A DNA stretch of 64,000 nt from the NCBI GenBank assembly GCA_934667845.1, contig CAKUMQ010000010.1:1-64000 (forward strand). Reading direction: 5' to 3'. The stretch comes from an uncultured Eubacteriales bacterium (lineage in GTDB: Bacteria > Bacillota > Clostridia > Oscillospirales > Acutalibacteraceae). This document shows positions 17,060 through 25,314 of this stretch, in pieces; within the stretch, counting starts at the first letter, position 1; every line of letters starts with the position of its first letter. The notes under the pieces were generated by a model. The model saw only the letters and a list, made by a program, of their open reading frames with translations, did not search any database and was not told the origin of the DNA. The translations under genes were made by a program, and so were the position numbers.

Positions 17060-17824
17060 ATGCTGCTGACCATTGATATGGGCAATACCAACATCACGCT
17101 CGGCGTGTTCCGCGGCGAGACGCTTCTGTTTGAGTCCCGTCTCGCCACCGACCATACCAAGACCGCCGACCAGTATACGGTCGAGCTAAAAAGCGTGCTG
17201 CGGCTGTATGAGGCGAATCTGCACGGCTTTCGCGGGGCGATCCTCAGCTCGGTCGTGCCCGCGCTCGACCAAAGCGTTTGCGATGCCGTGCGGCGCGTGA
17301 CCGGCATCACGCCGCTGCGGGTCGGTCCGGGCATCCGCACCGGACTGAATATCCGCATTGACGATCCCGCGCAGCTCGGCGCGGATCTGCTGACCGGCGC
17401 CGTCGCCGCCGTCGCCAAATACGGCGCGCCCTGCATCATCTGGGATCTCGGCACCGCCACTACCGTGTCGGCGGTGGACGCCGACCGCGCGTTTCGCGGC
17501 GGTGCGATCATGCCCGGCGTGCGCACCTCCTATAACTCCCTGAGCGCCGCCGCCTCGCTGCTCCCGAGCATCAGTTTAGAAGCGCCTGCCCGCGCCATCT
17601 GCGGCGGCACAGTCGACTGCATGCGCTCGGGCGCGGTCTACGGCAACGCCGCCATGATCGACGGCATGAGTGCCCGCTTCCGCGAGGAACTGGGCTGCGA
17701 CGCCCCGATCATCGCGACCGGCGGGCTGAGCCGCGAGATCGTCACCCATTGCCGCCTGCCCGTGCAGTTTGACGACACGCTGCTGCTCGACGGGCTGCGC
17801 CTGCTGTGGGAGAAAAACAACTGA
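17060..17824 (+). CDS. coaX: Type III pantothenate kinase
   Basis: Phosphorylates pantothenate, the first step of coenzyme A synthesis. The 254-residue ASKHA-fold protein has the P-loop-like LTIDMGNTNITLGVF at the N-terminus, GADLLTGAVAA near 110, IWDLGTATTVSAVD near 130 and GGAIMPGVRTSYNSL near 150. Length matches CoaX. ATG 17060 is preceded by GTGAGGGA; the short open stretch upstream lacks similarity. It lies 29 bases after the LicD gene and 145 bases before an ECF S component that may import pantothenate. Confidence 0.96.
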   Translation: MLLTIDMGNTNITLGVFRGETLLFESRLATDHTKTADQYTVELKSVLRLYEANLHGFRGAILSSVVPALDQSVCDAVRRVTGITPLRVGPGIRTGLNIRIDDPAQLGADLLTGAVAAVAKYGAPCIIWDLGTATTVSAVDADRAFRGGAIMPGVRTSYNSLSAAASLLPSISLEAPARAICGGTVDCMRSGAVYGNAAMIDGMSARFREELGCDAPIIATGGLSREIVTHCRLPVQFDDTLLLDGLRLLWEKNN

Positions 17825-17969
17825 GAAGCGTTTCGGCGAGGCAGCCCGCCTGTGCGGGCACTTCAGCCTTTTTCGCTTATGCCGTTTCAAAACGGCATGT
17901 CCGCCCATCCACCCCTGTTTTGCGCTGCACCGGCTGCACGTCGGGCGGCAGTAAAGGAGAAGATGTTTT

Positions 17970-18587
17970 ATGACAAACGAAACCGCGCGTACCCGCCGTC
18001 TGGCTGTGACGGCGCTGCTCGCCGCCCTGATCGTGGTGATGCAGGTGCTCAGCTATGTGATCCCCATCCGCCCGTTTAATCTGGCGCTGGTGCTGATCCC
18101 GATCGTGGTCGGTGCCTGCCTGCTCGGCCCGCGCACCGGCGCGCTGCTCGGCGGCGTGTTCGGCGTCGTGGTCACGATCGCCAGCATTGCCGGGCTGGAT
18201 GCCGGCGGCGCCGTACTATGGCAGCAAAATCCGTGGATGACTGCGCTGATCTGCCTGCTGAAAGGCGTTTTGGCGGGACTTCTGCCCGGCCTTGTCGCCG
18301 CGGCATTCGCCAAGGGAAAGCACCCCGCCGTCGGCTGCTGGATCGCCGGACTGCTGGCACCGATCGTCAACACCGGCATCTTCCTCGGCGGCACGCTGCT
18401 CGTGTTCCGCGATGTGCTGTTGAGCTGGGCATTGGACAGCGGCTACGGCTCCGCGCTGACCGCCTATATCGTGTTCGGGCTGCTCGGCGTCAATTTCCTG
18501 ATCGAGTTTGCGCTCAACGCCGTGTTCGCGCCCGCCATCGTGCGGATCGTGCAGGCGGGGCACACCGTAACCCATCGCGCCGAATAA
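17970..18587 (+). CDS. ECF transporter S component, probably for pantothenate
   Basis: A 205-residue membrane protein with about six helices, typical of substrate-binding S components of ECF vitamin transporters. It has the N-terminal RRLAVTALLAALIVVMQ helix expected for docking the shared EcfT. Adjacency to coaX suggests a PanT-like pantothenate importer; other vitamins cannot be excluded. AAAGGAG precedes ATG 17970. The 145-base gap before it holds two small inverted repeats (17853-17868 and 17879-17898) that may form hairpins. A strong terminator follows. Confidence 0.78.
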   Translation: MTNETARTRRLAVTALLAALIVVMQVLSYVIPIRPFNLALVLIPIVVGACLLGPRTGALLGGVFGVVVTIASIAGLDAGGAVLWQQNPWMTALICLLKGVLAGLLPGLVAAAFAKGKHPAVGCWIAGLLAPIVNTGIFLGGTLLVFRDVLLSWALDSGYGSALTAYIVFGLLGVNFLIEFALNAVFAPAIVRIVQAGHTVTHRAE

Positions 18588-18591
18588 ACGA

Positions 18592-18627
18592 AAGCCGTAC
18601 GGCAGCGCGCTGCCGTACGGCTTTTTT
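18592..18627 (+). terminator. Terminator after the ECF S component
   Basis: A perfect 14-bp stem (AAGCCGTACGGCAG and complement) closed by CGCG and followed by six T. Confidence 0.93.
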
Positions 18628-18662
18628 CGCGGAAAGGCGGGGATTTTTTCCAAAACTTCCTC

Positions 18663-18691
18663 TTGCTTTTGCCGGAAAAATGCGGTATACT
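18663..18691 (+). promoter_or_regulatory. Promoter of the 82-residue hypothetical gene
   Basis: TTGCTT, 17-nt spacer, TATACT preceded by GCGG. Confidence 0.75.
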
Positions 18692-18737
18692 GAAAACAAC
18701 GGGAGTTGCTCCCGGTATAGGAAAGGAGATATGACCG

Positions 18738-18986
18738 ATGGCTGAGACCACTATCCACAACTTTGACCTGAAAAAGCTGATCGCCTTCGCCGAAACCGCT
18801 AAGGGGGATATGTTTTTAAAAACGCCCGAGGGGGATGTGCTCAACTTGAAGAGCCGTCTGACCCAGCTTCTGGCGCTGTCCAGCGTCATGGAAAAGGGCA
18901 GCAGCATTGAAGAGGCCACCGTCGTCTGCAAAGATCCCGATGACGAGTCCCGCCTGTTCCGCATGAACCTCTACGGCGAGGAATGA
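18738..18986 (+). CDS. Small hypothetical protein (82 aa)
   Basis: I do not recognise this family. The predicted protein is soluble, acidic and mostly helical, with a strong promoter, GAAAGGAG before the ATG and its own terminator, which argues that it is a real and well-expressed gene. An internal segment (GDMFLKTPEGDVLNLKSRL) looks like a beta-hairpin followed by a helix. No membrane segment, cysteine pair motif or DNA-binding motif stands out apart from one Cys near residue 64. It is a single-gene unit. Confidence 0.75.
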   Translation: MAETTIHNFDLKKLIAFAETAKGDMFLKTPEGDVLNLKSRLTQLLALSSVMEKGSSIEEATVVCKDPDDESRLFRMNLYGEE

Positions 18987-19017
18987 TCTGCGCTCCCTTT
19001 CATACGGTGATCTGTAT

Positions 19018-19060
19018 AAATATCCCGCGTCCGGTCTGAGCCGAACGCGGGATATTTTTT
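19018..19060. terminator. Bidirectional terminator between convergent genes
   Basis: A 17-bp stem with one mismatch (AAATATCCCGCGT arm) and a 6-base loop, followed by six T on the plus strand and TTTAT on the minus strand. It serves the 82-residue gene and the convergent membrane-protein gene. Confidence 0.85.
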
Positions 19061-19069
19061 ATCCTGGAT

Positions 19070-19741
19070 CTATCGGTTGGAGCGCTGCGCCTTCACCGAG
19101 AAATTTCTCTGCCGGATAACGTCCTTCACATCCTCAACGGCATCCGCCACCGAAAAGCCCTCCGTGCCGATACCGTCTGCCAGCGTCTGCAGCTTCGTGA
19201 AGATCGTCTCATCGAGCGGATCGGTCACGCCGTCGTCCATGAACCGCAGCTCTTCGTCAAGCCCGTTCAGCAGCGCGGTATACTCTTTTCCGGCGGGTGA
19301 ATGCAGCAGAGACTGCACCAGCATGCGGTACCGCGCGACCGCCTGCTTGCTCCCGCTGATCTGCGCCCGCTCCTCCGCCTTGTTCTGCGCAAAGGCAAAC
19401 AGCACATAGAGCAGCACCAGCACGACCGCCTGCGTGAGCAGATACGCCCCCACAAAAAGGCGCAGCCGGATCCACACCGTCGCGGAAGCGATAAACGCCA
19501 CCGAAAGGCCGATGGTCAGCAGCGTCTGCATCAGCGCTGCCACAGCACCGCCGACGCGGCGCGGCTCTCCGAAGGAGAACGCAAACGCCGCCGTCGTCAC
19601 CGCTTCGGAGATCAGCGTGAAAACGACCGCCAGCCAGCAGATCGGCAGCTTGAACAGGCTGTCACAAAGCAGCAGATAGAGCACCAGCGTAATGACCCAC
19701 ACGGCGATGCCGGAGACCAGCACCGTATTTCGGTTTTTCAT
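19070..19741 (-). CDS. Four-helix membrane protein next to an SPFH protein
   Basis: A 223-residue protein with about four membrane helices in residues 5-125 and a soluble C-terminal domain of about 95 residues (MLVQSLLHSPAGKEY...). No family recognised. ATG 19741 is chosen because GGGAGGGG lies 8 bases upstream; an earlier in-frame ATG (19759) overlaps the preceding gene's stop and lacks a site. It is downstream of, and probably cotranscribed with, the SPFH/zinc-ribbon gene, so a shared membrane role is plausible. Confidence 0.7.
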   Translation of the reverse strand: MKNRNTVLVSGIAVWVITLVLYLLLCDSLFKLPICWLAVVFTLISEAVTTAAFAFSFGEPRRVGGAVAALMQTLLTIGLSVAFIASATVWIRLRLFVGAYLLTQAVVLVLLYVLFAFAQNKAEERAQISGSKQAVARYRMLVQSLLHSPAGKEYTALLNGLDEELRFMDDGVTDPLDETIFTKLQTLADGIGTEGFSVADAVEDVKDVIRQRNFSVKAQRSNR

Positions 19742-19755
19742 CCGATACCCCTCCC

Positions 19756-21024
19756 TCATTCATTTTTCGTCCCGCACTCCGGGCAGAACTTCACGCCGTC
19801 CGGCAGTACGGTCTGACAATTTGTGCATTTGCGGACGAAACTCGCTCCGCATTCCGGGCAGAATTTCACCGATCCGGCGACCGTTTTGCCGCAGCTCGGG
19901 CAGCTTCTCGGCATAGCCTCACCGCATTTCGGGCACGCCGCCGCGCCCTCCGGCACATCCGCGCCGCATTTCGGGCAGGGCGTATAGGGCTTGCCGCAGC
20001 TCGGGCAGAATTTTGCGCCGTCCGAAATTGCTGTTCCGCAGGACGAGCAGACCACGCGCTCCTTTTGCGGTGCGGTCAGCGAAGCGCCGCATTTCGGGCA
20101 AAACTGCGCGCTTGCGGGCGCCGCCGTGCCGCAGGACGGACATGTACGATCCTCCGACGGGTTCAATTCCTTCGCCCGGTCGCCGATCACGCCGCCGATG
20201 CCGAAGCCCATGCCAAGCCCGATGCCCGATCCCATCACGGCACCGGCTGTCCCCTGGTTGTCGGCTGCCGTCTCGAGCGTGTCGAACGTCCGCTCCTGCT
20301 GATAGTTATAGCCGAGAATATCCATCTCCGCCCGCTTGGCGAGCGCCGCTTTCAGCTGCTTGACCGCCGGATCGCTTTCCGGCACATTGATATCGTTGAT
20401 AAAAAACGTCACCAGGTCAATGCCGTATTCCGCAAGCTCCGCGCGAAGCGCCTCCCGCAGATCGCCGGACAGCTCGTTTAAATGGGCATTGATCTCCAGA
20501 ATGGAGACCTGCGACTTGATAAGGCTTTGGGAGATACGGTCCTTCACACGGGTGATAAACAGCCCTCTGAAATAGTCCGTCAGCGTATTGCGGTTGAAAA
20601 ACCGCATCGTGCCGACCAGCTTGATCAGGAAGCGCTTGGAATCGACCACCTGAATGCCGAACTGCCCGAACGCCCGCACCGGAATGAATACACGGTATTT
20701 CGGGTCCTGGATCTGGATCGGCGAGGGCGTTCCCCACTTGATATCCAGCGAAAACGCCTTGTTGATGAACCAGACCTCGGCGGAAAACGGCGAGCGCTTT
20801 CCGAACGGCAGGTTGATCAGCGCCTGCAGCACCGGGATGTTGTCCGTCGACAGCACATAATGCCCCGGTCCGAACACATCGGTCGCCTGTCCGTTGCGCA
20901 CCAGGATCGCTTCCTGCGATTCATTGACGATCAGCTGCGACCACGTCGCCAGCTCCGTATTCGGATACTTCCATGCAAAAATATCCGGAGATGAATCAAA
21001 CTTCAGAACATCGACAATTGCCAT
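19756..21024 (-). CDS. SPFH-domain protein with tandem zinc ribbons
   Basis: A 422-residue protein. Residues about 20-270 form an SPFH (stomatin/flotillin-like) domain of the group often called 'virion core protein-like', with WSQLIVNESQEAILVRNG, GPGHYVLST and a helical region ending NDINVPESDP. Residues 270-295 are Gly-rich. The C-terminal third holds about six CxxC-type zinc-ribbon knuckles (CPSCG, CPKCG, CSSCG, CPSCG, CPKCG, CPECG) in three or more pairs. Start at 21024 is chosen because the upstream ATG (21057) coincides with the expected transcript start. Such proteins assemble on membranes; the exact function is unknown. Confidence 0.8.
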   Translation of the reverse strand: MAIVDVLKFDSSPDIFAWKYPNTELATWSQLIVNESQEAILVRNGQATDVFGPGHYVLSTDNIPVLQALINLPFGKRSPFSAEVWFINKAFSLDIKWGTPSPIQIQDPKYRVFIPVRAFGQFGIQVVDSKRFLIKLVGTMRFFNRNTLTDYFRGLFITRVKDRISQSLIKSQVSILEINAHLNELSGDLREALRAELAEYGIDLVTFFINDINVPESDPAVKQLKAALAKRAEMDILGYNYQQERTFDTLETAADNQGTAGAVMGSGIGLGMGFGIGGVIGDRAKELNPSEDRTCPSCGTAAPASAQFCPKCGASLTAPQKERVVCSSCGTAISDGAKFCPSCGKPYTPCPKCGADVPEGAAACPKCGEAMPRSCPSCGKTVAGSVKFCPECGASFVRKCTNCQTVLPDGVKFCPECGTKNE

Positions 21025-21066
21025 TCCGTCTACCCCCTGTTTCCTTTCGGTATTCACTATAAAGGT

Positions 21067-21095
21067 AGTGTATCATGTACGACATTTTTTGTCAA
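21067..21095 (-). promoter_or_regulatory. Promoter of the SPFH gene
   Basis: Minus strand: perfect TTGACA, 17-nt spacer, TACACT. Confidence 0.75.
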
Positions 21096-21261
21096 GGAAA
21101 AATACATATCCCGACAAAAATCGGACAGGCTCCCTTTCACGGATCGCCCTGTCATGCGTATCCCCTTTCCCTCGTGCTTTTTTCATCCCGGCACACATTT
21201 TATTCACCGGTCAGCTATAATTTCAGCCATATATTCGACCGCTTTGCCGCAGTTTTTTTAC

Positions 21262-21290
21262 TTGAAGAATCCGCCGGAATGTGGTATACT
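21262..21290 (+). promoter_or_regulatory. Promoter of the DtxR-family regulator
   Basis: TTGAAG, 17-nt spacer, TATACT preceded by GTGG, and 30 bases before the start codon. Confidence 0.75.
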
Positions 21291-21319
21291 ATATGGTAAC
21301 CGCAAAGGAGGCTTTGCTC

Positions 21320-21715
21320 ATGCATATACAGGAGTCCGGCGAGATGTACCTCGAGACCATCCTCGTGCTGTCTCAGCAGCGCAGCGATGTGCGGGCGATC
21401 GACGTCGGGGAATATATGGGCTTTTCCAAGCCGAGCGTCAGCCGCGCCATCGGTCTGCTGAAGGACGGCGGCTATGTCACTGCCGATCATTTCGGCTTTT
21501 TGTCGCTGACCGACGCCGGGCGGGAAATTGCCGAAAAGATCTATGAGCGTCACCGCCTGCTGACCCGCTTTCTCATGCAGCTCGGCGTGGATGAGGAGAC
21601 CGCCTCCCACGACGCCTGCAAAATCGAGCATGACATCAGTGATGCGTCCTTTGAGGCGATCAAGCATCACGCCCTTGCGCCCGAATCGGCGCCGTCTGCC
21701 GGAAAAGGGGCTTGA
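21320..21715 (+). CDS. DtxR/MntR-family metal-dependent regulator
   Basis: A 131-residue transcription repressor with a winged helix at the N-terminus (VGEYMGFSKPSVSRAIGLLKDGGYV is the recognition region) and a metal-binding dimerisation helix (HDACKIEHDIS). It lacks the SH3-like third domain. The N-terminal motif GEMYLETI has Met at the position that is Asp8 in Bacillus MntR but Met10 in DtxR/IdeR, so the metal preference could be Fe(II) or Mn(II). GGAGG precedes ATG 21320. Its stop overlaps the -35 box of the ileS promoter. No transporter gene is adjacent. Confidence 0.88.
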   Translation: MHIQESGEMYLETILVLSQQRSDVRAIDVGEYMGFSKPSVSRAIGLLKDGGYVTADHFGFLSLTDAGREIAEKIYERHRLLTRFLMQLGVDEETASHDACKIEHDISDASFEAIKHHALAPESAPSAGKGA

Positions 21716-21739
21716 CTTTTTTAAAAGACGTGTTACAAT
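21712..21739 (+). promoter_or_regulatory. Promoter of the ileS T-box transcript
   Basis: TTGACT, 16-nt spacer, TACAAT. Transcription would start near 21747, at the 5' end of the T-box. Confidence 0.75.
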
Positions 21740-21749
21740 ACCATTAGAA

Positions 21750-21998
21750 AACAGTCACAGGCTGTGATGAAGACAGTATCCGTTTGGCAAAAGCCACAGC
21801 GAGTCGGGGACGGTGGAAGCCCGATGCCGGTAGCCCTGCGGAGAATATCCCTTCTGAGCTGCGGGTCGAACATGCAGTAGACCTCGCCGGCTGCCCGCCG
21901 TTATCCGGGTCGCATATGTTGGTATGCCGTAATGGGTGGTTCACACACGAAGCATTAGCTCTCGTCCCGTTTCGCGGGATGGGGGCTTATTTGTTTTT
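21750..21998 (+). promoter_or_regulatory. T-box leader, isoleucine-specific
   Basis: A tRNA-sensing leader controlling ileS. Stem I carries AGCGAGTCGGGGACGGTGG then AAGCCCGAT (distal loop region) and, on the 3' side, the specifier-loop segment GAATATCCC TTCTGAGC with ATC (21847-21849), an isoleucine codon. The antiterminator region GGGTGGTTCAC contains TGGT (21937-21940), complementary to the ACCA end of tRNA-Ile. Uncharged tRNA-Ile would stabilise the antiterminator and prevent the terminator at 21958. The box is degenerate relative to the usual TGGxACCGCG. Confidence 0.9.
21958..21998 (+). terminator. T-box terminator
   Basis: A 12-bp stem (GCTCTCGTCCCG with CGGGATGGGGGC, including G-U pairs), 5-base loop, then TTATTTGTTTTT, ending just before the ileS ribosome-binding site. 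Confidence 0.88.
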
Positions 21999-22014
21999 AA
22001 GGAGGACAATGTTT

Positions 22015-25000
22015 ATGTATCAGCCGGTACAGACCGATCTGCATTTTGTCGATCGGGAAAAAGCGATCGAACGGTTCTGGCAGGAAAATCACATTTTTGA
22101 AAAGAGTATCGACAGCCGCCGCAAGGGGAAGCCGTATGTATTCTATGACGGCCCGCCCACAGCAAACGGCAAGCCGCACATCGGCCATGTGCTGACCCGC
22201 GTGATCAAGGACATGATCCCGCGCTATCACGCCATGAAGGGCGAAATGGTGCCCCGCAAGGCGGGCTGGGACACCCACGGTCTGCCGGTCGAGCTTGAAG
22301 TGGAGAAGATGCTCGGCATCAACGGCAAGGAGCAGATCGAGAAATACGGTCTGGAGCCGTTTATCGCCCACTGCAAGGACAGTGTGTGGAAGTATAAGGG
22401 CATGTGGGAGCAGTTCTCCCGCACCGTCGGCTTCTGGGCGGACATGGATCACCCGTATGTCACCTATGACAACAACTACATCGAATCCGAGTGGTGGGCG
22501 CTCAAGCAGATCTACGAGCGCGGACTTTTGTACAAGGGCTTCAAGATCGTCCCCTACTGCCCCCGCTGCGGCACCCCGCTCTCCTCTCACGAGGTAGCGC
22601 AGGGCTATAAAGCCGTCAAAGAGCGCTCCGCTGTCGTGCGGTTCAAGGCGGTCGGCGAGGACGCCTATTTCCTCGCCTGGACGACCACACCCTGGACGCT
22701 GCCCTCAAACGTCGCCCTCTGCGTCAACCCGCGCGACACCTACTGCAAGGTCAGCGCAGCGGACGGGCGCACCTATTACATGGCGGAGGCGCTGCTCGAC
22801 CGCGTGCTCGGCCGCCTCGCCGCGGACGATAAGCCGGCATACACCGTGCTCTCCCGCTTTGCGGGCAAGGAGCTGGAGGGACGCGAATACGAGCCGCTGT
22901 ACGCCTGCGCCAAGGAGATCGCCGAAAAGCAGCACAAGAAGGGCTTTTACGTCACCTGTGCCGACTATGTCACGATGACCGACGGTACCGGTATCGTCCA
23001 CACCGCCCCCGCCTTCGGCGAGGACGACGCGCAGGTCGGCCGCAAATACGACCTGCCGTTTGTCCAGCTGGTGGACGGCAAGGGCTGCATGACGGCGGAA
23101 ACGCCGTTTGCCGGTCTGTTTGTGAAAAAAGCGGATCCCGAGGTGCTCAAGGACCTCGACGCCCGCGGCCTGCTGTTCGACGCGCCGAAATTCGAGCACG
23201 ATTACCCGTTCTGCTGGCGCTGCGATACGCCGCTGCTCTATTACGCGCGTGAATCGTGGTTCATCCGCATGACGGCGGTGCGCGACGACCTCGTGCGCAA
23301 CAACAACACCGTCAACTGGGTACCCGAGAGCATCGGCAAGGGGCGCTTCGGCGACTGGCTGGAAAATGTACAGGACTGGGGACTCAGCCGCAACCGCTAC
23401 TGGGGTACGCCGCTGAACATCTGGGAATGCTCCTGCGGCTGCCGCCACGCGGTCGGCAGCATTGCCGAGCTGCGGGAAATGTCCGACGACTGCCCCGCCG
23501 ACATCGAGCTGCACCGCCCGTTTGTGGACGCGGTCACGCTGCGCTGCCCGCAGTGCGGCGGCGTGATGAAGCGCGTGCCCGAGGTCATCGACTGCTGGTT
23601 TGACTCCGGCTCGATGCCCTTTGCCCAGCACCACTATCCCTTTGAAAACAAGGAGCTGTTTGAACAGCAGTTCCCCGCCGACTTCATCTCCGAGGCCGTG
23701 GATCAGACCCGCGGCTGGTTCTACTCGCTGCTGGCCATTTCGACGCTGCTGTTCAACAAGGCGCCGTTTAAAAATGTCATCGTCCTCGGCCATGTGCAGG
23801 ACGAAAACGGGCAGAAGATGTCCAAATCCAAGGGCAACGCCGTCGATCCGTTTGAGGCGCTGGAGACCTACGGCGCCGACGCCATCCGCTGGTATTTCTA
23901 TACCAACTCCGCCCCCTGGCTCCCGAACCGCTTCCACGGCAAGGCCGTGCAGGAGGGTCAGCGTAAATTCATGGGCACGCTGTGGAACACCTATGCGTTC
24001 TTTGTCCTCTATGCCAACATTGACGAATTCGATGCCACCAAGCACACGCTTGACTACGCCCGTCTGTCACTGATGGACAAATGGCTGCTGTCCCGCCTGA
24101 ATTCCACCGTCAAGGCGGTGGATGATCACCTCGCAAACTACCGCATTCCCGAGGCGGCGCGCGCGCTGCAGGATTTTGTGGACGAGATGAGCAACTGGTA
24201 TGTGCGCCGCGGCCGCGAGCGCTACTGGGTGCAGGGACTGCCCGAGGACAAGGTCAACGCCTACATGACGCTGTACACCGCGCTGGTCACGATCGCCAAG
24301 GCGTCCGCCCCGATGATCCCGTTTATGGCGGAGCAGATCTACCGCAATCTCGTGTGCAGCATTGATCCCACTGCGCCCGAAAGCGTGCATCTCTGCGACT
24401 TCCCCGCCGTCAATGAGGCGTGGATCGACAAGGCGCTGGAGACGCGCATGGAGGAGGTGCTGGAGATCGTCGTTCTGGGCCGTGCCGCCCGCAACGGCGC
24501 CAACCGCAAAAACCGCCAGCCGCTTGCCGCCATGTACGTCAAGACCGACGTGGCGCTGGATGACGACCTCACCGCCATTGTCGCCGATGAGCTGAACGTC
24601 CGCGAGGTGCTGCTCTCCGCCGACGCCGATTCCTTTGTCGGCTACAGCTTCAAACCGCAGCTGAAGACCGTCGGACCGAAATACGGCCGCCGCCTAAACG
24701 AGATCCGCACGGCGCTTGCCGAGCTGGACGGCACCGCTGCCAAAAAAGAGCTGGACGAAAAGGGGACGCTCACGCTGCCGCTGCCCGACGGCGACGTTGT
24801 GCTTGCGCCGGAGGATCTGCTCATCGAGACCACGCAGCGGGAGGGCTTCTACACCCTGTCGGATCGCGGCACCACCGTGGCGCTCGACATCCGGCTCACG
24901 CCCGAGCTGATCGAGGAAGGCTATGTCCGCGAGCTGGTCAGCAAGATCCAGACCATGCGCAAGGAGGCCGGTTTTGAGGTGATGGATCACATCCGCGTCA

Positions 25001-25164
25001 CCCTGTCCGGCAGCGAGACGGTCACGGATGTGGCGCTCCGGCACACCGACGACATTGCGACCGATGTGCTGGCGGTCAGTCTGACCGTCGGCGACCCCGT
25101 CGGCTCTGTCAAGGAGTGGGATATCAACGGCGAGACCGTCACCATCGGCGTGGAAAAAGTGTGA
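22015..25164 (+). CDS. ileS: Isoleucyl-tRNA synthetase
   Basis: Charges tRNA-Ile; class I synthetase. The 1049-residue length and ABEDF-type C-terminus put it in the longer, eukaryote-like IleRS group. It has the HIGH-type motif PPTANGKPHIGHVLTR near 46, an editing (CP1) domain containing TTTPWTLPSN and GTGIVHTAPAFGEDD, the KMSKS motif (QKMSKSKGNAVDPF near 600) and the WYVRRGRERYW anticodon-domain segment. ATG 22015 is chosen over ATG 22009 because GGAGG is 9 bases from the former but only 3 from the latter. It is controlled by the T-box and followed by a strong terminator. Confidence 0.97.
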   Translation: MYQPVQTDLHFVDREKAIERFWQENHIFEKSIDSRRKGKPYVFYDGPPTANGKPHIGHVLTRVIKDMIPRYHAMKGEMVPRKAGWDTHGLPVELEVEKMLGINGKEQIEKYGLEPFIAHCKDSVWKYKGMWEQFSRTVGFWADMDHPYVTYDNNYIESEWWALKQIYERGLLYKGFKIVPYCPRCGTPLSSHEVAQGYKAVKERSAVVRFKAVGEDAYFLAWTTTPWTLPSNVALCVNPRDTYCKVSAADGRTYYMAEALLDRVLGRLAADDKPAYTVLSRFAGKELEGREYEPLYACAKEIAEKQHKKGFYVTCADYVTMTDGTGIVHTAPAFGEDDAQVGRKYDLPFVQLVDGKGCMTAETPFAGLFVKKADPEVLKDLDARGLLFDAPKFEHDYPFCWRCDTPLLYYARESWFIRMTAVRDDLVRNNNTVNWVPESIGKGRFGDWLENVQDWGLSRNRYWGTPLNIWECSCGCRHAVGSIAELREMSDDCPADIELHRPFVDAVTLRCPQCGGVMKRVPEVIDCWFDSGSMPFAQHHYPFENKELFEQQFPADFISEAVDQTRGWFYSLLAISTLLFNKAPFKNVIVLGHVQDENGQKMSKSKGNAVDPFEALETYGADAIRWYFYTNSAPWLPNRFHGKAVQEGQRKFMGTLWNTYAFFVLYANIDEFDATKHTLDYARLSLMDKWLLSRLNSTVKAVDDHLANYRIPEAARALQDFVDEMSNWYVRRGRERYWVQGLPEDKVNAYMTLYTALVTIAKASAPMIPFMAEQIYRNLVCSIDPTAPESVHLCDFPAVNEAWIDKALETRMEEVLEIVVLGRAARNGANRKNRQPLAAMYVKTDVALDDDLTAIVADELNVREVLLSADADSFVGYSFKPQLKTVGPKYGRRLNEIRTALAELDGTAAKKELDEKGTLTLPLPDGDVVLAPEDLLIETTQREGFYTLSDRGTTVALDIRLTPELIEEGYVRELVSKIQTMRKEAGFEVMDHIRVTLSGSETVTDVALRHTDDIATDVLAVSLTVGDPVGSVKEWDINGETVTIGVEKV

Positions 25165-25189
25165 TCGCCGCTATCCGGTCAATATACGC

Positions 25190-25228
25190 AAAGCGCCCTG
25201 TGTCCGAAACGGACACAGGGCGCTTTTT
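25190..25228 (+). terminator. Terminator after ileS
   Basis: A perfect 16-bp stem (AAAGCGCCCTGTGTCC and complement) with loop GAAAC, running into TTTTT. Confidence 0.93.
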
Positions 25229-25242
25229 ACGGTTTTCGGGGC

Positions 25243-25288
25243 AAAAACCGACTCCGGCACCCGCAAAAAGCGGATGCCGGAGCCGGTT
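25243..25288 (-). terminator. Terminator after pckG
   Basis: On the minus strand, a long GC-rich stem (CCGGCTCCGGCATCCGC arm, two mismatches) with TTTTT in the loop and TTTTT after the stem. It lies 27 bases past the pckG stop. Confidence 0.85.
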
Positions 25289-25314
25289 GAAAGGAAAATG
25301 AAAGGAATGGTCAG

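Noticed and set aside
17853..17898. Two inverted repeats upstream of the ECF S component as a riboswitch
   Set aside because: Too short and no recognised aptamer or T-tract; noted only as possible hairpins.
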